This document shows, in pieces, positions 1 to 6,614 of a DNA stretch of 22,525 nt. Position 1 is the stretch's first letter; each line of letters opens with the position of its first letter. This stretch comes from Clostridiales bacterium (GTDB lineage: Bacteria; Bacillota; Clostridia; Oscillospirales; Oscillospiraceae), in assembly GCA_004555705.1 (NCBI GenBank), contig SFHI01000055.1:1-22525 (forward strand), written 5' to 3'. A program made the translations under genes and the position numbers. The notes beneath the pieces were generated by a model. That model saw only the letters and a list, made by a program, of their open reading frames with translations, searched no databases and had not been told where the DNA came from.

Positions 1-38
1 AACTCCCCCATATTCACTTGACTGTTTGAGAGCCTGTC

Positions 39-59
39 TGGAGCCGGTAGACGGACTCG
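39..59 (-). repeat. Duplicate of the tRNA-Thr 3' end (att-like)
   Basis: These 21 bases are identical, in the same orientation, to 157-177, which is the tRNA-Thr sequence from the T-loop through the encoded CCA. No other part of a tRNA is present around the copy. Tyrosine integrases commonly recombine at exactly this part of tRNA genes and leave a direct repeat, so an att scar is plausible. A decayed second tRNA gene is the alternative. Confidence 0.6.
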
Positions 60-72
60 TTAAATCAAGGTG

Positions 73-120
73 ACAACCAGTTTTTGAACTGGTTGTTCAA
101 TCTGCCACCGGCAGATTGAA
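73..120. repeat. Two adjacent short hairpins
   Basis: A 10-bp inverted repeat (73-82 with 87-96, 4-base loop) is followed at once by an 11-bp one (96-106 with 110-120, 3-base loop). They lie between the two copies of the tRNA-Thr 3' end, downstream of the tRNA on its own strand. Neither is followed by a clear T-run on the minus strand, so a terminator role is uncertain. Confidence 0.5.
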
Positions 121-156
121 TTGAAATGTTCGAGTCAATGAACCATAACCTCTGAA

Positions 157-232
157 TGGAGCCGGTAGACGGACTCGAACCCCCGACCTACTGATTACAA
201 ATCAGTTGCTCTACCGACTGAGCTATACCGGC
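157..232 (-). tRNA. tRNA-Thr (anticodon UGU)
   Basis: Read on the minus strand this is a 76-nt cloverleaf. The 7-bp acceptor stem pairs GCCGGTA (232-226) with TACCGGC (167-161). The D-arm is GCTCAGTCGGTAGAGC. The anticodon stem ACTGA/TCAGT holds the loop TTTGTAA with anticodon TGT, which reads ACA threonine codons. The T-arm contains GGTTCGAGTCC. The discriminator is T and the CCA end is encoded (159-157). A strong promoter lies 20 bases upstream. The gene stands alone here, and its 3' end is duplicated at 39-59. Confidence 0.95.
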
Positions 233-252
233 GGCTCAAACAGAACACGCTT

Positions 253-280
253 ATTATAGCACGGGATATCCAATTGTCAA
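253..280 (-). promoter_or_regulatory. tRNA-Thr promoter
   Basis: On the minus strand there is a perfect -35 TTGACA (280-275) and a perfect -10 TATAAT (258-253) separated by 16 bases. The predicted start is near 246, about 14 bases before the mature tRNA 5' end. A consensus promoter of this strength fits a stable-RNA gene. Confidence 0.85.
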
Positions 281-370
281 GCGTTATTTTTCCAGGAACG
301 CAAAAAAATTGACCGGAAGGATTCGGATTCGATATTCCGTTACCCTCACCCGCCCCGGCCACCGGGGTGG

Positions 371-500
371 TAAATTGTTGTTTACAGTTTTCAAACACCT
401 TACGTTGTTACCGTAGGGGCGGCTATTAGCCGCCCGAAACGTTACGGTTTTTGAGCATTTTCGGATAAAATACGGTGATATTGCTGTAAACAACAATTTA
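371..500. repeat. TIR element 1 (130 bp, GGGCGG core)
   Basis: Perfect 17-bp terminal inverted repeats (371-387 and 484-500) bound the element. The outer 14 bases are TAAATTGTTGTTTA. The core holds a TAGGGGCGGCTATTAGCCGC palindrome near 414-434. It has no coding capacity. It is one of eight elements in the window with the same ends, and it lies between the tRNA promoter and the amidohydrolase promoter. Its first 60 bases nearly match elements 5 and 6. Nothing else is recognisable in 281-370 apart from a short CCCCGG/CCGGGG hairpin. Confidence 0.85.
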
Positions 501-529
501 CACTACTATCTTCCGCAATTTTTCTCCAC

Positions 530-558
530 TTCCCATTCTGGGGAAATCGTGGTATAAT
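530..558 (+). promoter_or_regulatory. Probable promoter of the amidohydrolase gene
   Basis: A perfect -10 TATAAT lies at 553-558. The best -35 at 17-bp spacing is TTCCCA (530-535), which is weak. The predicted start, near 565, leaves a short leader with the ribosome-binding site AAAGGAG about ten bases before the ATG. The promoter lies just outside TIR element 1. Confidence 0.5.
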
Positions 559-590
559 GGCACCATCTTATCGTAAAGGAGCGAATCAAT

Positions 591-1751
591 ATGCTTTTTA
601 TCAAAAACGGTCACATCAAAACCATGGCAGGTCAGGAATACGCTAACGGCTGTGTGCTGATTGGTGATGACGGAAAAATCGTTGCCGTGGGCGAGGCCCT
701 GGAGGCTCCTGAGGGGGCGCTGATCATCGACGCCCAGGGGCGGCTGGTCACCCCCGGCTGTGTGGAGGCCCATTGCCACATCGGCCTGGACAATGAGGCC
801 GTGGGCTGGGAAGGCCGGGACTACAACGAGATCGTGGAGCCCATCACCCCCCAGATGCGGGCCATTGATTCCATCTACCCCCAGGACGAGGCCTTCGGCA
901 ACGCCATCCGGGGCGGCGTGACCACGGCCTGCACAGGCCCCGGCAGCGCCAACGTCATCGGCGGCACCTTCACCGTCATCAAGCTCTGGGGCAACCGCGT
1001 GGACAACATGATCGTGAAGGACCCCATCGCCATGAAGTGCGCCTTCGGCGAAAACCCCAAGCGCTGCTACGGCCAGGGCGCCAAGAAGAGTCCCATGACC
1101 CGCATGGCGGTGGCCGCCCTTCTGCGGGAGACCCTGTTCAAGACCAGACGCTACATGGAGGACAAGGCCGCCGGGAAGAATCCTCCCTTTGACATGAAGC
1201 TGGAGGCCATGGAGCCTGTGCTCCGGGGGGAGATTCCCCTGAAATGCCACGCCCACCGGGCGGACGATATTCTCACCGCCGTCCGCATTGCCAAGGAATT
1301 CGGCGTCAGCATGACCATGGACCACTGCACCGACGGGGAAGTCATTGCCGATGAACTTGCCAAAGAGGGCTTCCCCGCTTTCGTAGGCCCCTCCCTGGGC
1401 GGCAAGAGCAAGGTGGAGCTGCAGAATAAGAGCTTCACTACCCCCGCTGTTCTTTCCAAAGCGGGCGTAAAGGTCAGTATCATCACTGACGCCCCGGTAA
1501 TCCCTCTGCAGAACCTGCCCATGTGCGCAGGGTTAGCCGCCAACGCGGGGCTGCCCATGGAAGAGGCCTGGAAGGCCATCACCATCAATCCAGCCGAATC
1601 CCTGGGCATTGCCGATCGGGTAGGCAGCCTGGAGCCCGGCAAGGATGGCGACGTGGTCATCTGGACAGCGGACCCCCTCACCACCATCGGCGGCGAGGCC
1701 TGCATCACCGTGGTAAACGGCAAGGTCGTCTACAGTGCGGAGGAAGCATAA
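591..1751 (+). CDS. Amidohydrolase family metal-dependent hydrolase
   Basis: The 386-aa protein has the architecture of the amidohydrolase superfamily (imidazolonepropionase/dihydroorotase-like). It has an N-terminal beta sandwich (about 1-55), a TIM-barrel with the metal motif HxH (H61-C-H63), later H220/H222 and H245, and the catalytic Asp in ITDAP (D300). It ends with the strand segment GSLEPGKDGDVVIW typical of the family. The substrate cannot be read from sequence: cyclic amide or dipeptide-type hydrolysis is typical, and the group of cytosolic proteins nearest to it is often annotated only as amidohydrolase. No signal peptide is seen, so it should be cytoplasmic. ATG 591 has AAAGGAG at good spacing. 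The gene is monocistronic, and a hairpin inside TIR element 2 follows its stop codon. Family call sure, substrate unknown. Confidence 0.88.
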   Translation: MLFIKNGHIKTMAGQEYANGCVLIGDDGKIVAVGEALEAPEGALIIDAQGRLVTPGCVEAHCHIGLDNEAVGWEGRDYNEIVEPITPQMRAIDSIYPQDEAFGNAIRGGVTTACTGPGSANVIGGTFTVIKLWGNRVDNMIVKDPIAMKCAFGENPKRCYGQGAKKSPMTRMAVAALLRETLFKTRRYMEDKAAGKNPPFDMKLEAMEPVLRGEIPLKCHAHRADDILTAVRIAKEFGVSMTMDHCTDGEVIADELAKEGFPAFVGPSLGGKSKVELQNKSFTTPAVLSKAGVKVSIITDAPVIPLQNLPMCAGLAANAGLPMEEAWKAITINPAESLGIADRVGSLEPGKDGDVVIWTADPLTTIGGEACITVVNGKVVYSAEEA

Positions 1752-1775
1752 CCGGCCACTTCCACATAACAGAGC

Positions 1776-1913
1776 GGAAAATTGTTGTTTACGCGTGCAC
1801 ACGCAAAAATATGCTGTTATTGCGAGCCAGTGCGCACACTGGTTCGTAATGACAGCTTTTTTCATGGCAATGACAGGAAACTTGAAGGCGAAACCGCTAG
1901 ACAACAATTTTCC
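1776..1913. repeat. TIR element 2 (138 bp, TGTCATTGCGAG core)
   Basis: Inverted ends of 13 bp (GGAAAATTGTTGT at 1776-1788, its complement at 1901-1913) carry the common TIR core. Inside is a 19-bp hairpin built on the sequence TTGCGAGCCAGTG, related to elements 7 and 8. The element begins 24 bases after the amidohydrolase stop codon. Confidence 0.8.
1814..1862 (+). terminator. Terminator inside TIR element 2
   Basis: A 19-bp stem (1814-1832 with 1837-1855) with loop CGCA is followed by C and six T (1857-1862). The three positions where the arms are not exactly complementary in DNA are all G-U pairs in RNA. It lies 63 bases past the amidohydrolase stop and would end that transcript. Confidence 0.7.
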
Positions 1914-1950
1914 TGTTTGCCAAGCTAATCCTAATATACCCTTCCTATAT

Positions 1951-1987
1951 ACTCCCATCCCGGGCTATGGGGATGGGAGTTTGATTT
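1951..1987 (+). terminator. Weak hairpin at the 3' end of the XRE gene
   Basis: A 10-bp perfect stem (1951-1960 with 1971-1980) is followed on the plus strand by TTGATTT, a poor U-tract. It sits between the convergent amidohydrolase and XRE genes. It may be a back-up terminator in either direction. On the minus strand no T-run follows. Confidence 0.4.
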
Positions 1988-2693
1988 ACAGCACCGTCAT
2001 CATATTGTAGTGCCTCAGCAAACGGACATCTTCCTTGGTGACCTTCAGCATCCTGAGCAGCTTCTCATCCTCCTGCAGCCGTTTGCGGGAGAAGAGCATC
2101 TTGACGGCCACGGGCATCATGGGGCTGGAGGACAACCCTGTAAACAGGCCCCATTTCACGTCGGAGCTGGTGTAGGCCGCCATAATCTGGCCGTTGGCTT
2201 TTTCGATGGGGGAATTCTGATTGGTAAGGGTCAGGTTGGATATGGCGTCGTAGTGCTCCATGAAGCCATAATAGGTGGTTCCGCAGTTCTGGTAGCTGGC
2301 GAAATCCGAAAAATCCATGTAAGCCATAATCTTATACCGGTGATCCGTTCCCACAGTCTGCACGTCGAACACCCCCGGCACGATTCGGTTATACCGCCCG
2401 TCAAAGTAGTAGGAATAGAACTGGGTCAGCCCGCTGAAAAAGGCCGGATGGGCCCCCTGATCCCGGATGGGCACCCGCTCCGGAGTGCAGTAGAGCAGCT
2501 GCTCCACATGGATGTTCAGGGCCCGGGAGATTTCATAGATGGTTTCGATATCCAGGACGATCTCCCCGGTTTCATATTTGGAAAGCGTCGACTTGTTTTT
2601 GCATACAATCCGTGCCAGCTCCTCCAGGGTCATATTCCTGGATTTGCGAAAGGTGCGGATTTTTTTCCCGATTTCATAGCTGATCTCGCCCAT
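1986..2693 (-). CDS. XRE-family transcriptional regulator with C-terminal effector domain
   Basis: The 235-aa protein starts with a helix-turn-helix of the Xre/Cro type (about residues 8-67, with LEELARIVCKNKSTLSKYETG as the recognition region). A C-terminal half of about 160 residues has no family I recognise. It is rich in aromatic residues and could be a ligand-sensing or dimerisation domain. ATG 2693 has GGAGG seven bases upstream. It is divergent from brnQ, with a 218-bp intergenic region that contains a 15-bp palindrome (2824-2838). This suggests it controls brnQ, itself, or both. The regulated target is inferred from position only. Confidence 0.85.
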   Translation of the reverse strand: MGEISYEIGKKIRTFRKSRNMTLEELARIVCKNKSTLSKYETGEIVLDIETIYEISRALNIHVEQLLYCTPERVPIRDQGAHPAFFSGLTQFYSYYFDGRYNRIVPGVFDVQTVGTDHRYKIMAYMDFSDFASYQNCGTTYYGFMEHYDAISNLTLTNQNSPIEKANGQIMAAYTSSDVKWGLFTGLSSSPMMPVAVKMLFSRKRLQEDEKLLRMLKVTKEDVRLLRHYNMMTVL

Positions 2694-2767
2694 GGCAAAG
2701 CCTCCAAAGTTTCTTTAAAATCAACAATCCCATGATTTCCGGCGTTTTTACACGTTGTGCCAAATCA

Positions 2768-2796
2768 AGAATACCACATTGTTTTCAAAAAGTCTA
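2768..2796 (-). promoter_or_regulatory. Candidate promoter of the XRE gene
   Basis: On the minus strand TAGACT (2796-2791) and TATTCT (2773-2768) are separated by 17 bases, each matching four of six consensus positions. It lies 75 bases upstream of the XRE start codon. For brnQ on the plus strand the best -10 is TAAAAT (2808-2813), with no good -35. Confidence 0.35.
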
Positions 2797-2823
2797 TTCT
2801 AAAGAAATAAAATTTCAAAAAAG

Positions 2824-2838
2824 TTTCGTTTCACGAAA
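2824..2838. promoter_or_regulatory. Candidate operator between XRE gene and brnQ
   Basis: A perfect inverted repeat TTTCGT-TTC-ACGAAA lies just downstream of the possible brnQ -10 (2808-2813) and about 50 bases upstream of the XRE -10. Symmetry and position fit a dimeric repressor site, and the adjacent XRE protein is the obvious candidate to bind it. Binding is inferred. Confidence 0.4.
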
Positions 2839-2842
2839 TCTT

Positions 2843-2869
2843 CTCCGGTTTGCGCCGGGGGCCTTTTTT
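2843..2869 (+). terminator. Terminator-like hairpin in the brnQ leader
   Basis: CTCCGG (2843-2848) pairs with CCGGGG (2855-2860) with one G-U pair, followed by GCC and six T (2864-2869). It precedes the brnQ ribosome-binding site by about 30 bases, so it could act as an attenuator of brnQ. The stem is short, and no upstream aptamer or leader peptide is evident. Confidence 0.3.
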
Positions 2870-2911
2870 CGGTACGATTAACCCATCATTTCTTGGAAGG
2901 GGTGCCCCCAT

Positions 2912-4258
2912 ATGAAACGCAATCTCACGGCAAAGGAAACCATCACCATCACCAGTATGCTCTTCGGCATGTTCTTCGGCGCGGGCAATCTGATTTTCCC
3001 GGCCATGCTGGGCGTCCAGGCAGGCAGCAATTTCTGGAGCGCCTTCGCGGGTGTATTCATCACCGCTGTAGGCATTCCCATGCTGGCCGTTGTGGCCCTG
3101 GGCATCAGCCGCAGTGAGGGCGTTGTGGAGCTGGCCGGAAAGGTTTCCCGGAAATACAGCGTGTTCTTCTGCACCCTGCTGTACCTGACCATCGGTCCCC
3201 TCTTCGCCATTCCCCGGTGCGCCAGCACCTCCTTCACCGTAGGCGCGGTGAACCTGCTGCCCGAGGGCAGCGAAACGCTGTACCTGGCAATCTTCTCTGC
3301 CATCTTCTTCGCCATCGTGCTGCTGTTCTCCCTGAAGCCCAGCGGCATCATGACCTGGATCGGGAAATTCCTGAACCCGGTGTTTTTGGTGTTCCTGGCA
3401 ATTCTCGTCATTGCCGCCCTGGTAAAGCCCCTGGCCTCCCTGGGGGAAATCACCCCGGCAGAGAGCTACGCCGACTCCGGCACCGCCTTCTTCAAGGGCT
3501 TCCTGGAGGGCTATAACACCCTGGATGCTCTGGCAGGCCTGGCATTCGGCATTGTGGTGATTGACGTGGTGCGCTCTCACGGTGTGAAGGAGCCGGGCCG
3601 CATTGCCGCCAACACCGCGAAAGCCGGCATCTTCAGCTGCCTGTTCATGGGCCTTATCTACCTGTTTATCACGCTGGTGTCCGCCCAGAGCGCCCCCATT
3701 TGCGGCAGCTGCTCCAACGGCGGCCAGGTGCTGGGCGTCATCGCGAATCATTATTTCCACGCCTTCGGTGCCATCCTCACGGCGTCCATCGTCACCTTCG
3801 CCTGCCTCAAAACCGCCATCGGTCTTGTGACCAGCTGCTCCAAGGCTTTTGTGGACATGTTCCCCAAGGGGCCGGGGTACACAACCTGGGCCATTCTTTT
3901 CAGCGCTGCCTCCTTCTGCATTGCGAATTTCGGCCTGAACTCCATCGTTGCCTGGTGCATTCCGGTGCTCATGTTCCTGTACCCTCTGGCCATCACCCTG
4001 ATCCTGCTGGCCCTGTTCGGGAAATTCTTCGGCCACAGCAGAAGCGTCTATGTATGGACCACCGGCTTCACCCTCATTGCCGCCATCTTTGACATGATCG
4101 GCGTGATTTCCGGCATGGTTCCCGGCAGTGCGGTTCTCGCTGCTCTGACAGGCTTTGCCCTGAGGTTCATTCCCTTCTTCAGCCTGGGCCTGGGCTGGCT
4201 CTGCCCCGCCGCCATCGGCTTTGTGATCGGAATGCTCCTTCGCAAAAAGGAGCAATAA
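2912..4258 (+). CDS. brnQ: Branched-chain amino acid transporter, BrnQ/LIVCS family
   Basis: This is a 448-aa polytopic membrane protein, the usual length for BrnQ, a cation-coupled carrier that imports leucine, isoleucine and valine. The N-terminal region has the family hallmark FGMFFGAGNLIFP (about residues 18-30). A second hallmark region, LAGLAFGIVV, is near 207-216, and about 12 hydrophobic segments are spread along the length. The C-terminus ends in the basic LRKKEQ. ATG 2912 is preceded by GGAAGGGG at normal spacing. It is divergent from an XRE regulator, which likely controls it. It is not linked to other transport genes, but the nearby ilvE and the alanine and lysine transport genes make an amino-acid neighbourhood. 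TIR element 3 starts 25 bases past the stop. Confidence 0.95.
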   Translation: MKRNLTAKETITITSMLFGMFFGAGNLIFPAMLGVQAGSNFWSAFAGVFITAVGIPMLAVVALGISRSEGVVELAGKVSRKYSVFFCTLLYLTIGPLFAIPRCASTSFTVGAVNLLPEGSETLYLAIFSAIFFAIVLLFSLKPSGIMTWIGKFLNPVFLVFLAILVIAALVKPLASLGEITPAESYADSGTAFFKGFLEGYNTLDALAGLAFGIVVIDVVRSHGVKEPGRIAANTAKAGIFSCLFMGLIYLFITLVSAQSAPICGSCSNGGQVLGVIANHYFHAFGAILTASIVTFACLKTAIGLVTSCSKAFVDMFPKGPGYTTWAILFSAASFCIANFGLNSIVAWCIPVLMFLYPLAITLILLALFGKFFGHSRSVYVWTTGFTLIAAIFDMIGVISGMVPGSAVLAALTGFALRFIPFFSLGLGWLCPAAIGFVIGMLLRKKEQ

Positions 4259-4282
4259 TCCCAAAAGTCTCCATTGCGCAGA

Positions 4283-4473
4283 TAAATTGTTGTTTATTGT
4301 AATTGCATTGGAAATGTTGGAAACACACTGTAGGGGAGCCATTCATGGCTCCCGGCGATGAAATGTTCCGATATCCTTAGCATTTCGGCGAAAACGTACT
4401 GCTCTACGGGAGCCATGAATGGCTCCCCCACAGTAAGTTCGAAGTGCGTTTGAAAACTGTAAACAAAAATTTA
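4283..4473. repeat. TIR element 3 (191 bp, GGGAGCCAT core)
   Basis: The ends are TAAATTGTTGTTTA (4283-4296) and TAAACAAAAATTTA (4460-4473), with one mismatch in the complement. The core contains two copies of a GGGAGCCAT/ATGGCTCCC palindrome in inverted arrangement (about 4327-4355 and 4409-4437), so the whole element could fold into a long hairpin. This core is unrelated in sequence to those of elements 1, 2 and 4. It follows brnQ. Confidence 0.8.
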
Positions 4474-4608
4474 CGTTTCCCCTCCATCCTTTGACTCCCG
4501 GAGTGTGTTCTCCCTATATGCACACCTGTCTTTTCCACAGAATCCACTTCCAATCCCGCTTTCAATTTGGTATATCTTCCAAAGATTCCGGTTTCCCCCG
4601 GGTTTGCG

Positions 4609-4637
4609 TTGACATTTCCCATTTGTTCCCATATAAT
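4609..4637 (+). promoter_or_regulatory. Consensus promoter of the AGCS symporter gene
   Basis: A perfect -35 TTGACA (4609-4614) and a perfect -10 TATAAT (4632-4637) are separated by 17 bases. The predicted start near 4644 gives a leader of about 80 nt that contains a strong terminator-like hairpin. The first twelve bases TTGACATTTCCC recur in the promoter at 9189. No feature is evident in 4474-4608. Confidence 0.85.
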
Positions 4638-4661
4638 TTTCCATATTCTACTGCGGCAAGG

Positions 4662-4695
4662 ACGTCGCATACCCGGGGGTATGCGACGTGTTTTT
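4662..4695 (+). terminator. Promoter-proximal terminator/attenuator before the AGCS gene
   Basis: A nearly perfect stem of 12-13 bp (4662-4674 with 4677-4689) is followed by G and TTTTT (4691-4695), only about 18 nt after the predicted transcription start and 30 nt before the start codon. Transcription ending here would give an RNA of about 50 nt. The leader is too short for a known aptamer, so the condition that allows read-through is not visible. Confidence 0.65.
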
Positions 4696-4725
4696 GTTCC
4701 GTGTGAGAAAGAGAGGTTGCATTCT

Positions 4726-6228
4726 ATGCTCGATACCATTGCCAATATCAACGGCGTGCTCAACGGCATTGTCTGGGGCTGGCCCGCCCTGATTCTGCTG
4801 GCCTTCGTGGGCGTGCTGACCACCTGCCTGACAAAGTTCTTCCAGGTCAGCCACTTCGGCCACTGGATGAAGCAGACCATCGGCGCCATCTTCCGGGACA
4901 GCAAGGTCGTGAAGCATACCGGCGACCGCTCCATTTCCCAGTTCCAGAGCCTCTGCACTGCCCTGGCCGCCACCGTGGGCACAGGCAACATTGTGGGTGT
5001 CTCCGGCGCCATCCTGGTGGGCGGTCCGGGAGCCGTGTTCTGGATGTGGCTGATTGCCTTCTTCGGCATGATGACCAACTACTCCGAAAATGTGCTGGGC
5101 ATCTACTACCGCCGGAAAAACGACAAGGGCGAGTGGAGCGGCGGCGCCATGTACTATCTCCGGGACGGCCTGGGTGCCAAACGGGGCTGCAAATGGCTGG
5201 GCAAGGCTTTGGCCGCACTGTTCTCCGTGTTCTGCTTCCTGGCGGCCTTCGGCATCGGCAATATGACCCAGGTCAATTCCATCGCCGGGAATATGCAGGC
5301 CGTGTTCCGTGTGCCCGGGTGGGTCACCGGCATTGTCCTTCTCGTTCTGTGCGGCCTCGTCATTGTGGGCGGCCTGAAGCGGGTCGCCTCCGTCACGGAG
5401 AAGGTGGTCCCCTTCATGGTGATTTTCTATATCCTGGGCACGGTGGCCATCATTGCCATGAATTTCCGGATGCTTCCGGCTGTCTTTGCCTCCATCTTCC
5501 GGGGCGCTTTCGCCATGAAGGCCGCCGGAGGCGCCGTGGTGGGCTATGGCATGAAGCTGGCCATTGAACAGGGCATGAAGCGGGGCGTATTCTCCAATGA
5601 GGCAGGCCTTGGTTCCTCCGTCATGGTGCATTCCAGCTCCAATGTCCGGGAGCCGGTGCGCCAGGGTATGTGGGGCATCTTCGAGGTGTTCGCCGATACC
5701 ATGATCGTATGCACCCTCACCGCCTGCACCATTCTGTCCTCGGGTCTGGTGGACCTGCAGACCGGCGCTGCCGTGACGGAGTACCAGGGCGTAGCCATCA
5801 ATAACTCCAACATCGTCAGCACCGTGTTTTCCATGCACTTCGGCAAGCTGGGCGGCGCGTTCATCGCCATTGCCATTATGCTCTTCGCCTATTCCACGGT
5901 TCTGGGCTGGAGCCACTACGGTTCCAAAGCCGCCGAGTTCCTCTTCGGCACCAAATTCACCGCAGTGTACCGCGTTGTTTTCGTGGCGGCCACCTTTGGC
6001 GGCGCGGTGATGAGCGCCAACCTGGCCTGGGAAATTGCCGACACCCTCAACGGCATGATGATGCTTCCCAACCTAATCGGTGTCATTGTCCTGTCCCCCG
6101 TGGTCTGCCGGATCACCAAGAACTATGTGGACCGGAAGCTCAAAGGGAAGGATGTGGAGCCCATGCTCTCCGCCGTCCCCGAAATTCAGGCGGAGCACGC
6201 CGGAGAAGTCCGCTCCGGAGCGGAATAG
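4726..6228 (+). CDS. Alanine/glycine:cation symporter, AGCS family
   Basis: The 500-aa membrane protein matches the sodium/alanine symporter family that imports alanine or glycine with Na+ or H+. Family signatures are visible: FQSLCTALAATVGTGNIVGV (about 73-92), the GPGAVFWMW segment (100-108) and the conserved SNEAGLGSS (290-298). About 11 hydrophobic segments are present. ATG 4726 has AAGAGAGG nine bases upstream. The reading frame continues upstream to 4567, but that part would cross the promoter and the hairpin, so it is not coding. Expression is probably set by the attenuator-like hairpin at 4662-4695. The C-terminal 30 residues are hydrophilic. Whether alanine or glycine is the main substrate cannot be told. 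Confidence 0.95.
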   Translation: MLDTIANINGVLNGIVWGWPALILLAFVGVLTTCLTKFFQVSHFGHWMKQTIGAIFRDSKVVKHTGDRSISQFQSLCTALAATVGTGNIVGVSGAILVGGPGAVFWMWLIAFFGMMTNYSENVLGIYYRRKNDKGEWSGGAMYYLRDGLGAKRGCKWLGKALAALFSVFCFLAAFGIGNMTQVNSIAGNMQAVFRVPGWVTGIVLLVLCGLVIVGGLKRVASVTEKVVPFMVIFYILGTVAIIAMNFRMLPAVFASIFRGAFAMKAAGGAVVGYGMKLAIEQGMKRGVFSNEAGLGSSVMVHSSSNVREPVRQGMWGIFEVFADTMIVCTLTACTILSSGLVDLQTGAAVTEYQGVAINNSNIVSTVFSMHFGKLGGAFIAIAIMLFAYSTVLGWSHYGSKAAEFLFGTKFTAVYRVVFVAATFGGAVMSANLAWEIADTLNGMMMLPNLIGVIVLSPVVCRITKNYVDRKLKGKDVEPMLSAVPEIQAEHAGEVRSGAE

Positions 6229-6302
6229 TCCACATAATACCGCCGCTTTTCCCGGGGGTTTTCACCGTTTTCCACAAAGTTGCCCCATTCTTACAAAAAA
6301 CG

Positions 6303-6331
6303 TTGACAACCCCCGGATGCCGTGGTAGTAT
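6303..6331 (+). promoter_or_regulatory. Promoter of the lysine transport operon
   Basis: TTGACA (6303-6308) and TAGTAT (6326-6331) are separated by 17 bases. The predicted start is near 6338, just before the lysine riboswitch. No terminator is obvious between the AGCS stop codon (6228) and this promoter. Confidence 0.75.
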
Positions 6332-6344
6332 TTAGAAAAATTGA

Positions 6345-6492
6345 ATCGCTTGATAGAGGCGCGGTACTCATGAGTACCCTCCGGCAAGGTCGTGCAGCCG
6401 CCGGATGGGAAAGGGATCACCGCCGAAGCGTGGGAAGGCTGCCCGGCCGCCCCCCGCTGGGCCGTCAGAGAAGATCTGCCGGACTGTCACAA
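6345..6492 (+). promoter_or_regulatory. Lysine riboswitch (L box) aptamer
   Basis: The sequence carries the conserved L-box landmarks in order: TGATAGAGGCGCG (6351-6363), the stem TACTCATGAGTA, GGGAAAGGGATCACCGCCGA (6407-6426) with following AGC, a CGCTGGGCCGTC segment (6455-6466), and the closing GGACTGTCAC (6481-6490). P1 forms between TGATAG (6351-6356) and CTGTCA (6484-6489). The P1 3' strand can instead form a hairpin TCACAAA/TTTGTGA (6487-6504), and the P1 5' strand is fully complementary to CTATCAA (6509-6515), which suggests mutually exclusive folds. With the downstream terminator it should switch transcription off when lysine is bound. Confidence 0.9.
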
Positions 6493-6557
6493 AAATCTTT
6501 GTGAAGCGCTATCAATGGCTGTTCGGTACGCGTCTACAGCGCCATGCCGCATTCCCA

Positions 6558-6587
6558 TGAACCGCTTGACAAAGCGGTTCATTTTTT
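6558..6587 (+). terminator. Riboswitch-controlled terminator
   Basis: A perfect 10-bp stem (6558-6567 with 6572-6581), loop GACA, is followed by six T (6582-6587). It ends ten bases before the ribosome-binding site of the lipoprotein gene, which is the expected place for the expression platform of the L box. Confidence 0.9.
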
Positions 6588-6614
6588 ATTTATCAAAAAG
6601 AGAGGTAGATCATT

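Noticed and set aside
39..120. A second complete tRNA gene
   Set aside because: Only the T-loop to CCA part is present. No anticodon arm or acceptor 5' strand can be found next to it.
498..1325. Open frame of 275 codons on the minus strand opposite the amidohydrolase
   Set aside because: It ends in the promoter region and shows only antisense composition. The plus-strand gene has intact catalytic motifs.
2831..4342. Open frame of 503 codons on the minus strand opposite brnQ
   Set aside because: It mirrors a clear membrane-transporter gene, has a composition rich in Gly, Glu, Gln and His typical of antisense frames of GC-rich genes, and lacks a ribosome-binding site.
4644..4725. Glycine riboswitch in the AGCS leader
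   Set aside because: The leader is only about 80 nt and is mostly the hairpin. The conserved glycine aptamer segments are not there.
4567..4725. Earlier start of the AGCS protein at 4567
   Set aside because: That stretch contains the consensus promoter and terminator hairpin and encodes no family-like sequence. ATG 4726 has a good ribosome-binding site.
4648..5916. Open frame of 422 codons on the minus strand opposite the AGCS gene
   Set aside because: It is the antisense of a well-supported transporter, crosses its promoter-proximal hairpin, and shows no domain or start signal.
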